Source: Undaria pinnatifida (lineage: Eukaryota > Sar > Phaeophyceae > Laminariales > Alariaceae). Taken from it: DNA of 64,000 nucleotides. This document shows positions 47,821 to 60,357 of this stretch, piece after piece. Under the pieces are notes generated by a model, which was given only the letters and a program-made list of their open reading frames with translations, searched no databases and had not been told where the DNA came from. A program made the translations under genes and the position numbers. Each line of letters begins with the position of its first letter. Positions within the stretch are counted from its first letter, which is position 1. Location of the stretch: the NCBI GenBank assembly GCA_012845835.1, contig JABAKD010000028.1, positions 7,054,296 to 7,118,295 of the forward strand, read 5' to 3'.

Positions 47821-50800
47821 ATCCCCGGCCTCCAGGCCTCTCTATTGAAAACCTTCCACTTCTAATTCGAACTCCTGATCTCGGGGTGTTTCTGTTTTTG
47901 ATCTGTAGTTCGAATTTTAATGTTTCGATGCTTTCGAAGATCGATTTTTGTTTTGTTCGATACATGTTTTTCATTTTTCCTCGATTTGTTTTCCTTCGAC
48001 ACCTGGTACAGCAGCAGATGTTTATAGACTACGTACGACAGTTATATTTTACTGAACCGAAGGTATTAATAGACTGTTATTTCATCTACTGTTGCGATTA
48101 CATCATGTTTATATTTCGGTGTTTTGTGTACTTGATACCGGTATGTCAGGATATTTTCAACGAACGCGACGAAGGTCAGAAGAAAAGGTTGACGTACCGT
48201 TCTCGACACGAGCAACTTTTCCCCACACGCGCCTGTTGGTGATTGAAAAGCAAAGACGAGCCCCCCTTGTGCTTATTGCTTGTAAGACACCCGTGGCACC
48301 CTTGTTGCCCAGCGGAAGTGCCAATAGCGCCCATCTCCCCAAGCAGTCCGGGAAAGAGTTTACACGTCAGATATATCACGATCTAGATCACCTGAATTTA
48401 TTGCAGATAATGTAACCTGTCGTTGTGATATGATGTGCGGGACCTGTGTATATGTGTCGAACAGATCCATCCCAGGAAAGCTGTGCTGTGATAGATCATT
48501 CAGATCACACACGGCTCTCCCTCGGCAACATGATATAAAGGCTCTGTGTGGAACAGATCCATCTCGCGAAAGCTGTGCTGTGATAGATCATTCAGATCGC
48601 CTCGCCATCACTCGGCAGCATGATCTGTATGCTCTGTGTAGAGTAGATCCAATCTAAGAGACAGTGCTGGATCATTCAAATCACCCGGCTTTCACTCGGC
48701 ACCATAATCTATAGGCTCTGTGTAGAGTAGATCCAAGCCAAGAAACATGTGCTGGATCATTCAAACCACACGGCTCTCAATCGGCAACATGATCTATCGG
48801 CCATGTAGGTCGTATAAGTCAGGGATCTGCCCTGCAAAACGGACATAATCAAAAGCGATCTGATCTGTCCCAGGTGTGAACCCTTATGCCTCTGTAGAAA
48901 GCCATGGTATAATATGTCCCGCACCATTTCCAAGTATGGCGTCCCTGAAACGTGGGGAACTGATAATCACGACCAATCGCCACTACGGGGGCGTTTAACC
49001 CCTTTACAACTGGAAACCCGTTTTTGGGGACAAAGTTACTTGGATTTAGTATAGGGAGGGGTTCGGGGGCTCTAAAGGGGTTAAGAGCAATCCCCGGATT
49101 TCAGGCCTTGTGCTCCGGCTTTTGTGTTGGGGTTAGGGATGGGGAAGGTTGGGGTTATAATAATGTGGGTGCTTGTTTCGAGGACTGTGAGAGCTGCAGG
49201 GACCACATTTGCGGAGTTTTTGGCGCGAGAAACCCCTCGGATCAGGGTGTAGAACGCGCTGAAATTTAGTGTTGAAGGGGTTTCGACAACGGACATATGC
49301 CGTCCCACCCCGCTAACGCGTGAGAGTAGAACAGGCGTCGCATGCCGAAGCCTCTGTCTATTTATCTGCTCAGGTCATGGGCGGTGGGAGCGGTCTCTGT
49401 CCAGTTATCTGCTCAGGTCATGGGCGGTGGGAGCGGCGATGTGACGGCACAGTTCCATTTTTTCCGTACCCCCAAGAATGATTCCATTCAAAAATCCCAA
49501 TTAGTTTGTGACCGAAAAATTGATGTTATCTCTGATAAAAACTACTTGAAATTGGAGCTGCGTCTTTCTTTTGCATTGTCATGGGCGGAAACTGTGAACC
49601 CATTTCCAACTCCTAAGAATATCCTGGTCTAAGTCCGGGTTTTTCGTGCCCATGTCGGGACTACGGTGCTAAAGGGGTTGAAAGCGAAAACCTACCGTAT
49701 ACGTCGCATGCGGTACTGGGTAACGACAGCAGGAACGTGGTGGACACGTCGGCACCGCGTTAGCAGACGGCGAGGTTACGATGTGTGCGATCTGGAGCAA
49801 GTTGAAGGGTCTGAACTCTGACCGATGCCGATTGCCGTCACACTCTTGCTCCTTGGCGGTCAACCATCTAGGGAAACCCCGCACACTAAAACCAGCATGT
49901 TAGCCCTTTTAGCACCGCAGTCCTGACTGGGGGACAAAACACTTGGAGTTAGAGTGGGAAAAGTTCAGGGGTTGGAAATGGGCTAAGTAAGGAAGCCTTG
50001 ATGGGTTACTATGTATAGTCATTCCTTCCACGGCCGTCAGATTTTGTCCCCCTCAAAAACGGGTTTATGGTTCCCGCGCACAGATTGATAAACATCACCG
50101 TGTTGACCCTGGTACAAGCTACACTGTAGTTCTAAGGAGGGGTCGCCGACCTATATATCCTTGAAGAAGACACACGGCAAAAGTACGCTTGATCGGAGTA
50201 TCACACACAGCTTGTAAAGATGAGTTTCGACGAAATGTCCGATCTCACAGGTGGAGGGTATGTTTGTTAATTTATGACGTGGTCTAGACCGTCAACAATC
50301 GTATTTTGTATCTCAGGATGCTACACCCACATGAGCAGAGCAAGTTTGAGGGTGGTGAGGGGCTGATGCTTTTCGCCCATTAGCCCGGATACTCGTACTT
50401 GTTTGCGATGGACAGGTTGGGTGTATTATGGAGCAGACTCAAACGTGGTGGTGGTGATGGCAGTGACGGTGGTGGGGTCGGTGGTGGTGGTGGGGGGGGT
50501 GGCGATAGTGCGCAGGAGAGAGGGAGGAGGGAGGGTTGCTGCAGCTGCGACCACCCGGGTTTTGCTTTACGTTACGTTGCTGTTGACAACATTTTTGTCG
50601 TCTCGCATGTAGATTTGAGTGCTGCAACTATGGCGGTGATATGCCGACTGTCGCGACGTGTTCACACATGGGTTTACGCGTCCCTCTTTATTCTGTACCG
50701 CGCTCGAGTGCTGGGTGTCTGTGCAATCGTAAAATGTTGATTTGTTATGTGCATAGGCAGGCCGCAGCGACGGTATCAACATTGGCTAGTCGGGGGGTCG

Positions 50801-53800
50801 GCTTTGAATCTCTTGAGGTGTTTTTTTCGTGGTCGGTGCCCTTGTGTTGATTGTATTGCCACGAGAACGCCCGTGCTGGAAGAAGAACAGTAGTTGTGCC
50901 GACAGTATGAACGGCCGTAGAGGGGGTGCGCGTGCGTTCCTGCTGTATCCTACCAGATACAATATTTGTATTATACTATCTTGTTTATAGATTGCCGGCA
51001 ACTTTGTTTGCTGTATTGAACAACGTTTTACGTCTTGACCATGTACTTTACTCACGGATCGCAGGGTTTTTGTTTTTACTCTCGTGGACACCATATCTCC
51101 CTCCTCCCACTCTGTAGTATGTACTCTGTACTCGAAGTATTTACGCCCCCCCGCCTCTCCTCTTCCTTCCCCTCCCATCGTCTCCCCTCCCTTCCTCTCT
51201 TCTCCCCCCCCCCCCCTCCCCTCGCCGCCGCCCCCCCCCCCCCCCCCCCCCCGAATACCCGATTGGCTCGACCGGCTGCGCGGAACTAAAAACATAGGCT
51301 GTTTGCGACCCTTGCAGTAAGGAGCGCCTGCTGCTGATCGGCGGGGACTCTAAGCGGCATCGCGTGTGCCACCCGTGCCTGAAGCGGCACCTGGCCACCG
51401 GACGAACAAGGGAAGACCGGGTGAGGCACAGGCGTTGACGTGGGCGTCGCCCTGACCCGGGTGGGGTGGGGTGGGGTGGGGTTGGGTGGGTTGGGGTGGG
51501 GTGGGGTTGGGTGGGGTGGGGTGGGATGGGGTCGGGTCGGGTGTCTTTGTGTGTGTGTTTTTTGCTGCAAGTGGGTGTCGTACGCGCAAGGTGTGTTGGC
51601 GCACGCGCGTGTGTCCGTGTATATTTTATGGTGCGGGGGAAGAGAACGGAACATCATTAATGGTAGAGGCGGTTGCGGCAACGTTCTTCCTTCGTCGTCG
51701 TTTTGGGTACTCGTATTCTCTCTTTGTTTTCCTACCGCCTAAGCGTGCGATCACAAGGGTCCACGGTGAAGAGGGTCGAAGTTGAGCGCAAGGCCGAGGC
51801 CAAGACCGATGACAGCGTTCGATTTTTCGGCCAGCCACATGTCCATCCTTCCCCCTTTTCCCCTTCTTCCCCTCCCCCCCCAACCTCGCCTTCTGCGCCG
51901 CGACCCTCGTTGACAATTCCACGCACGCCCTCCCGCGAGGGCAATTGAAAGTGACCCTCCCTTCCCCACTCGCGTGCCGTTTTTTTTTTGTCGAAGGTCT
52001 ATCCGCAAGTCGTGCCGTCGAGCGGAATATCGTCCCCCTTCGACTCTCGAAACACTTCAAGAGACGTCTCTAGAAACGCCTCCCGCGATGTTTCCAGACA
52101 CGGGACTAGCACGGGGTCGTCTCTTCTGGGACTGGCCACCTACAAAGAAGATGTGGACCCTGCGGTGGAGGCGGAGGAGGCTGACCTGGATGGGGTCGTG
52201 AGCGCCGAAGCTGTTGCCGCGCCTGTTGTGACCACCAACGGGGCTGAAGAGGGGATGAGGGAGTCGAAGCACGGGCCGGAGCAGGAGCGACACGCACATC
52301 AGCAGAAGGAAAAAGAGCAACAGCAGCAGAAGGGTCAGGAGCAAGCGCAGCGAGAGCGACGGGGGGAGAATGGGGATAGGGCGGGAGGGGCTACCGAGGC
52401 TGCGGCAGCAACGGAGAACACCGTGGCGGGAGCGGCGGCGGCGGACGCGATGGCAGCGGCCTGGACGGGGCACGGCGACCGCGTCGCCGAGGCTAAGGCG
52501 AACAGGGCAAGATCGCGATCGGAAGTCGCGGCTGGGGAGACAGCGGAGGTGGCGCCGGCGGATACAGTCGCGGCGGCCGAAGCATCGGCGTTTGTGGCGG
52601 TAGCGCCTTCCGCGGCTCCTCCTATCCGCGCTGCCGCTGTGGTGACGGCGACAGCCATGCCCACCGAATGCGAGGGTGGCGGTGGGGGTGACGCGGGTGG
52701 GGGTACAGGGGGTGGTGGTAGCGCGGTGTCGGGAGACGGGCGCGGACCGGAAGCCGCGCTGGCTACTGTCCCTCGGCTGGATCAGGACTGGGGCTACAGC
52801 GAGAGGTCCGTCGCGCCTACTCCCGCTCCTTCTCCTTCTGCTGCTGCTACACCGGTGACTGCGGCGGCGGTGGTGGCGGCGCAAGCTGCGGCTGTTTCCA
52901 CCTCCCCGCCAGAACCAGAGGTGCAAGTGGCCGCGCCGACGGAAGAAACCGCAGGCGTTCCTGTGAAAGCAGGAGGCGGGGCGGGAGCGGGGGTCGGGGT
53001 GGGCGGGGGGGGCGCGGTGGCGGTGCCGACGGCGGTGGCGGTGGGAAGCGTGAAGGCGGGGCCTGCTAGGGCGACGGCGCAGGCGCAGGGGCGGCCGCCG
53101 CTGGGGGCGGGAGTGAGGGCGGACCCTGCCAGCCACCAGCACAAGCGGCCAGTGAGTGTTGTTGGCAAACGTTGTTAAAATGTTGCTCTTTCTCTTGGTC
53201 GGTGGTTGTGTGTTGAGCTTTAAACCAGACGGACCCTCCCCCTCCCCCTGCCGTCAGTTCGTTTTTGTCTTTCTTTCTTTGTTGTATTTTGCCTTGGTCC
53301 TGTGTGCGGTGCGCGTGAGCTACGGCTGGCACCAGAACTGTTATTTCTCTGTTGTTGTTGTTTCTGTGCTTTGTTGGCACCAGAACTGTTATTTCTCTGT
53401 TGTTTCTGTGCTTTGTTTCATTACTGGGGAACGTAGTAAACATTGGGAAATATATGCCTGGTAGGTCTTTGTGTCTATCGTAGGTCCTGATTAACATGGT
53501 CCTGCGTATTACGGCACCAAAAAAGGAGGTGTAACTATTAGTAGTCGCTTTTCACCTCAAACAGGTGCAGCCTCAATTCAGGTAGTAAATACACCGTACG
53601 AACCACGCGATTGTTATGGCTATGCATGGGTTCCGACTGTTTTTTGTTAGTCTTTTTTCGGCTTAATCACCCGCCTACACGACATTAACGTTGTGCGTCT
53701 TGTTTCACTTGTGCTCACCTCATTAGTTCATTTTAGTTTTTCTTACACAGCTTCCATTTTTTTATTTTTTTTTTCCCGATATACGTCCGTGCCTATATAG

Positions 53801-56800
53801 GGTACTTACTACTGCCGACGGACTGATTAATAACCACTCTTAGAAGTACACCTGGTAGTCTATGCGACGACAGCGCAGTATTTTTAAAACCGACTGCTGT
53901 ATAGGCAAGTGTGTTTTGGCCAATCAAAGAGCTCGTGGCGTACTTTTTTTTCTTCTTTGGTCTCAGGCAATACATTCTTTTGACTCGGGGCGGAACAGAG
54001 ATAGCTTTTGTTGAGTATTGGCCATTTTTTGTGTGCTCAGGTCGAGTTTTTTGTTTTTTTGCTGGTCGTTCGGTCGGTCGGTTGCAAAGGAGCACGTACA
54101 TCGGGAAAGCAAGCGGGAAAGGGGCGGTCGAAATAGGGCTGTTTTTATTTTCCTTGTGGCGTGCTTTTGGTCGTGTGTGTACATGCGGCTGCGCAACAGC
54201 TGCTACCGATGGTCACGTTGCTGCTGCTGCCGCTGCCGCCGCTGCCGCTGCCGTTGCTCTTGGGCGGCGTGTCGACACGCTACGCTTGCCGAGCGAGGGG
54301 CGGGGCGGGGGCGGGGGCGGGGGCGGGGCGGGGGGCGGGGGCGGGGGCGGGGGGCGGGGCGGGGGGCGGGGCGGGGCAGGGGGGAAGGAGGGGGTGTACT
54401 CTTTTCTTGCATAGCCGTAGTCGTTTGGCCATATGGGGGGTAGGGGGGGGTGTACTCGATTTTCATGCATGGCCGTAGTCGTATGACCATAGACCCTTGC
54501 ATCCCCACAATGCCCGGATGGAGCATGTCGGGGTTTTTTTTCACCGACCAGGCAGACATTGCTTGCACCAAGCGCGAAGCGCCGTGAGGTGTTCGGCGAG
54601 TCGCATGAAGGGTGAGCTGCATCCTTTCCAGAACCGCTTGTGAGGCGGACTTGCATATGGATGACAGCTTCAATGAGTTAATTTAATTTCCGGTATGGCC
54701 ACTTCCAGAGACAGCAACGGGCGTATTATGTGCTGCCTCGCGGGTGCCTTAGCATAAAACACTACCAGGTACGTGATACGATCATTCCCCTTGTGCAGAG
54801 TAAATATTCTCCACCCCACACAAATTATCTAACTTGACCGCCAGCTGTGATCGACCGCCAGCTGTGATCGACCGCCAGCGGGATCGACCGCTAAAAGCAA
54901 AGAAGAGAAAAAAAATCGGTACCCTGGCGGTCTAGCTCATGTAGTGAGCGGCATGTTGTACAGTGTGCTGTTGCCAAACGACACCAACCCAACCTGTGTA
55001 TAGTATAGGCCAGGGGGTAGGGGAAGTTTATGCCTCCCCCCACCATCAAGTTTTTTCGTCGATAGGCACATGCTTCGCAGGCGAAATATGCACCAGGGGG
55101 CTTGCTGGCTCGCTTCGCGAGCTCAAGCGGCTCTTCCAAGGACCGATGCCAGCGCTGCGAATCAGCTAGATCACCTGTCTCTTCTGGTGCCCCCATGATG
55201 GCATAACCCCGTCACGGGGGGGGCGGAATGGAGAGATGTTCTTGTTGCTTCCCAGCGATTGTATTTTATAAAAAATGTTTCAAGGACGTCAGCCGTGAGT
55301 TCGACGAATTTCAGGGCAATACTCATCTTTGCAAGCTGCGTTGTTGGTACTTGTAATATACTATGTGGGTGAGTTTTTATTGGGAGGGGTCCTATTTTTT
55401 GTCCACTACAATGGTTAGTGTTGGTATTTTTACTTTAGGTGGGGAATTTTGAGCTAGATGTATTGTTCTTTGGAAGAAGCCTCTTGAGTTTGCGGAGCGA
55501 GCCAGCAAGGTCCCTGGTTCATCTTTCCCTTGAGAAGCATGGTGAGGCGTAATGATGCCTATTCGAGGAAAAACCTTGAGTATTGTTTATTTCTACGTTT
55601 GATGTTTCGTTTATTTTTTGTCCACGTTTCATGCTTTTGTTTATTTCTACGTTTAACGGTTTTGCTTATTTCTGCGGTGCGTGTTTCTCGCCCTCCCCAG
55701 GTTCAGGGCGCGAAGGGGCAGAACCCGCTGGCCTTGCCTTGGTTCACGAGCAAGCACGCCAGCCCCTGCGCGACGTGCGAGGACCTTTGGAAGGTGGCCT
55801 GGAGCGCCCGGGAGGACTTTCTGCGGGACCTGAAGAAGGCTGAGTCCGGAAAGGACTACCAGCTCGTCGCTAGCTCGGGAGACAACCTGAGGTAGCGGTC
55901 TTGCTCTTGCTCTTGCCCTTGATTGTTGGGGGTGCTTTGGGTTGTGGTGGGGATGTTGGTAGGGGGAGGATGTAGTTGGGGGTGCTGTTGCGGGGGGGGG
56001 GTGTTGTTGGGGGGGGGGGGGGTGTTGTTGGGGGCGGAGGTGTTGTTGTGGGGGGGGTGTTGTTGGGGGTGTGTGGAGGAGGTGTTTGCGTTGTTGTTGG
56101 TATTGTTTTTCTAGCTGTATGAAGGTGTCCAGTAGATTGATTTTGATCCCCCCCCCAGACCTGCGAAGTCGAGAAACCTTTTGTATCGCGCAACAGCAGC
56201 AGTGGTTTACGGTTATCCTGCGGTTTTGACTCCGGAATGGATGGATGACGCCCTCCAAACACAAGCCCCCCCCGCCCCCCCCCCCTACATCCCTCTGTTC
56301 ACGTGCAAAGCAGGCTGTACGCGGCGGGAAACATGTTCTGGGGAGGGCAGGCCATTCGCCTTAGAGTGGAGATGGAGGTGGCGGTGCCGATAGGGTTTGC
56401 CATGCGCTGGTTGGCGTCGCTCACGGCGCGGGGGGGCGTTTACTACCCCTACAGCGATACCGCCCCGGTAAGGTTGTGGTGTGCTGTAGTAGCATTTTGA
56501 TTGAAGGGGGTGGGGGGGATAGTACTTCGTGAAGGCGTTTTTTTGTTGTCTTGGATGCGTGTAAATTCCGAATTCCAAGCGGTTTGTCTCCCGCCCAAAA
56601 CGTTGGTGTACTTGGGTCTATGATATGTACCTGATAGGGATTATTGCTTTTCCCGCCGCCTAATATATCCCGTAATAATTCCAAATAGTTTGTTCCCGGA
56701 AACGTGAAACGGAGGGAGTTCCAAAGTCGGGTGTTGTGGTTGGTGTACGGGGGAAGAAAAAAATCGCTCCGAGAGAGCAAGTCTATATGGGGGGCAATAC

Positions 56801-59800
56801 TCGTAAGTTACAAGGTATTTCATTATTTTATTTTTAATTTGTGAGGGGGGGGGGATGATTATTTAGCGAAAGATGGACGCGATGTTGTGACCCGTCTCCC
56901 GTCCCTCGTCCCCGTTCCCATCGAGTGCTTCCTCTTTTTGTTTTCTCTCCCTGTCTGTTGACCCTCGTCGAAATCACGAACAATGGTGATGCCCAGTGTG
57001 ACATCGTGGAATCGGATTCGGGGGCCTTGAGTGTGTCGTGCGCTCATTGGCCAACTCAGCTGTCCGGCGCTAGGCGGTGCACGGTCCTCCGATACGTCTC
57101 CGAGGACGGGTCTCCACCACCTGGCATACGGGTGAGCGGAGGGGACACCTTTTGTTTTTGCATGTACTGGGTATGCGTCTAATCGTGTACGCATGTGTGT
57201 CACTATTTTTTTGGAATTGTTCAATCAATTACGTCAGCTGTGAGTTCGATCAATTCAAGGCCGATACTCGTCTTTGCAAGCTGCGTGATACTCCGGTCGC
57301 GCGTGCTTACAGGCGCACAAGTACGACAATAACTTCAAGTTCGAAATGAAGAACAATAAATGTGTGCTCGATAAGGAATTTAGGGCCATGCGGTACTGCT
57401 CTCATATATCCCAAGGGTCGTTGGTAGTCGTATCCCCATGCAGATATATCCAAGGATTGAGAATCCATTGGTTGAACCGGGGATGCTCCTTTATTATCCC
57501 CCCCCTAAGATCTCGGAGTTTCGCACATTTTAAAGGCATGTTTCATATCGATTTTATATTTATTGTCGGGCTGGTGTTGCTTTTTGAGAATACATGACCC
57601 CCCCTAGTTGTTGCCTAGGGGAGATTTCCGGCTCATGTTTCATTCTGCGCGGTGATATATACGATATAAACGTTATGAAGAGGGGCTATTTGTATCTCTC
57701 GTTTTATCTGGTTTCTTCAACCCTGCTGCGGTCGTTTGGCTATGCGCTACCATCCTGACCCTCCTGGTGCCCAGAAGTCTGTCACCGACCGGACCGAAGA
57801 GTGGAAATGTCTGATCCTATGGACCGTCTAACAGTATAATGACCACGTAGCGATACGAGTAGTTGCATGAGTAGCGCCACGGTGCTCCATTTCTAAATGG
57901 ATGCGTTGTCAATGGTCAAATGGCTGAGGCAAACAGCAACTGAGTACGCCCTCCCGTACCCCCCCGCCCCCCCCCATATGGAAGAGGGTAGGCACAAGGT
58001 GCCGGAGTCCGTCTCACGGGCGGTTCTTGGAAGGATGCAGTTCACTCTTCATGCGACTCGCCGAACACCTCACGGCGTTTCGCGCTTGGTGCAAGCAATG
58101 TCTGCCTGGTTGTTGAAAACCCGACGTGCTCCATCCCGGTATTGTAGAGATGCGAGGGTCTATGGTCATCCGACTACGGCCATGCACAAACTGAGTACAC
58201 CCTCCCCCCCCCCCCCGCCCTCGCCCCCGCCCTCTTTTTCGCCTACGTCCGTCCGTCGTTTTTTTTGCTGCCACGGCGGTGTAATGCCTATGATATGGCA
58301 GGAGGACGCGGCGGCGGGGAGGGCAAAGGACGCACGGCCGACCATAGTGTTTACAACGATAGACCATCCGATCATGAGGGAGTGGGCGGCGCCCGGGGTG
58401 GACGTCGAGGTGTTCCCCTCGGGCCTCGTCCTCGACAAGATGGATACCCCGGATGTGAGTGTGGTTGTGGTTGTGGTTGGTGTTGAGATTTTATTGGGGT
58501 TTGAGTCGGGGTTGGCATTAGGGTTTATAGGGTTGGATGGATTCCTCGACGGTGAATGGGGGCGGGGTTCGGGGTTGGGGTTGGGGGATGGATTCCTCGA
58601 CGGTGATTAGGAGGCGGGTATCGGGGTCGGGGCTGAGGTTGGGGTTGGTGGATGGATTTCTCTGCGGTGATTAGGGGCGGGGATTGTCGTCGGGGTTGAT
58701 GTTAGGGTTGGGAGATGGATTCCTCAGGGGTGCGAGGGTGGGGGATGGGGTGAGGAATGTGGTTTCGGGATAGGAGTTGGAGAGATTCCGCGGCCGTGAA
58801 TTGGGTCGGGATTGGGTCCGGGGTTGGGGTTGGGATTGGGTTTGGCGGAGGGATTCCTCGGTATGAGTAGGGCGACGCTCAGGGTTGGCGTTTGGGTTGG
58901 GGTTTGGTCGGGGGTTGGGGGGTGAGGTTGTGTTTTGGGCGGCAGGGGTGGGGATTTGTTTCGGGTTTGGGTTTGGATGTTTTGGGCAGGGGTCTTGTGA
59001 CGACACAATGTGTCGAATATTCCGATATTTCGTGTTTAGATATGTCGAAACCGTCGGTAAGACATTGAAATCGATATCCAACACGGATGTGTTCGTGTGA
59101 TTGTTTTTTTCCCCCGGGGGCGACGGTGGAGCAGGGGCCTGTGACAAGGGTCCACGGGCTGATAGGCTGGGACAACAAGGGCGCCTTACAGCACATCGCG
59201 AAGATGAACTACATGACGGAGAGGGCGGACCGCTTGGATCGTTTGGGGGTGAGCGTTTTGGTCTTGTTGCTGTGTTCGTTATGTCAACTGTTGTTGTTGT
59301 TATTGACGAACACACTCATTGAGGCGGGCCTGCCCCGCCCCCCCCCCTCCCCCCTTCATTTTTCGGGCTGGCCAAAACGAACCGCCGGCCATCGTCGCGC
59401 TACCCTCACCCCCTCACCCCATGCACGGATTTCAACCCCACCGCTTCCCGGCGTTACACCGCCATCTTCTAATAATATAAAACCATCATATTATAAGCTG
59501 TCGCCCATGATGCTGTAAGAACTCGTGCGGCAGGATATGCGTAGCTGTGGTTAACTTGGTTGTGTCGGTTGATTGTGATAAGTTGGAGTATGGTATACGC
59601 GGGTTTGGGTCACCGATCACCGGCGACGACCCCTCGCTCGAATAGCCCGGCACTTCAGTCCGCTCGTGAGGGGTGTCCCTATTGTTTTTGGTTACGGTGT
59701 AAAGTATTAAAACTCGCGGTTGGCTCCTACAGTAGTTGTGACGCCTCCTCGGTCTTGTGAAATCCGTCAGCAGGACTTTTGTAGCTTTCGTCAGATTTTG

Positions 59801-60326
59801 TGTGCATTCATTGTGGGTAATATGGAGAACCGTGTATATTAGTGCTTGGCCGTCGTAGAACCGCGGTCGTTGACCCCGACTGTCGGCCAGCTCGAAAGGG
59901 GTGTCCCTGTCTGTGCTTTGGCGCGGTGCGTTTTGGAAGGTCGCATATTCGCTAGTATGAAGAACGGCTCGTCGGCTTGTGAAACCCCTCAGCGGGATGG
60001 TTGTAAGCTGTCGTCGACTTGTGTCTGCTGGTTGGAGAAGTCGGAGATTTCGTAGATCTCGGTCGGCGGTCGCAACACCTCGGTCGTAGAACCCAACCCG
60101 ACGTTGAAGAGCAACCTCGAGAGGTTTTGCCTCACTTGCTTTTGGCGCGGCTTGCATTAGAGGCTTACCTTACAACCCAAGATATCGGCTGACGGCACTC
60201 GTACCCCGAGGTCTTCAAGGAATCCCCTACACTAAAACCGGCATATGTATGTAGGTGGCACTTTTTGGCTCGAACTTTTTTCCTGCACGACGGGGTGCCT
60301 TAACCTTAGAAACGTCGGAATTTCTT

Positions 60327-60357
<31 letters not shown>

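Larger units (their letters stand above)
27695..51297 (+). other. FYVE intron 1, 23.6 kb, transposon-filled
   Basis: GTATGT donor and ACATAG acceptor, phase 0. It contains an antisense Helitron relic, a LINE relic, MITEs, a fold-back element and several tandem arrays, listed separately. Segments 34.4-36.1, 37.4-38.4 and 46.8-48.4 kb show nothing beyond short open frames, repeat A pieces and a 32-bp T-run near 47791. Confidence 0.7.
53152..55700 (+). other. FYVE intron 3
   Basis: It contains a 46/47-bp duplication near 53320-53420 (GGCACCAGAACTGTTATTTC), a GGGGCGGGGC block at 54298-54390, a repeat B copy at 54400-54665 and a repeat A copy at 55260. No exon is recognised. Confidence 0.6.

Noticed and set aside
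51765-51830. Possible extra FYVE-gene exon (KRVEVERKAEAKTDD)
   Set aside because: The frame is attractive but the only in-phase acceptor and donor are poor, and exon 2 joins exon 3 in phase without it.
52057-53142. 361-codon minus-strand frame
   Set aside because: Antisense shadow of the GC-rich FYVE exon 3; His/Arg-rich composition only.
56160-56300. Upstream extension of FYVE exon 5 (ATAAVVYGYPAVLTPEW)
   Set aside because: It has an acceptor, but its frame runs through the C-rich tract and does not continue into the conserved part of exon 5.
58671-59315. 214-codon minus-strand Asn/Pro/Thr-rich frame
   Set aside because: Translation of the TTGGGG-rich intron repeat on the opposite strand.
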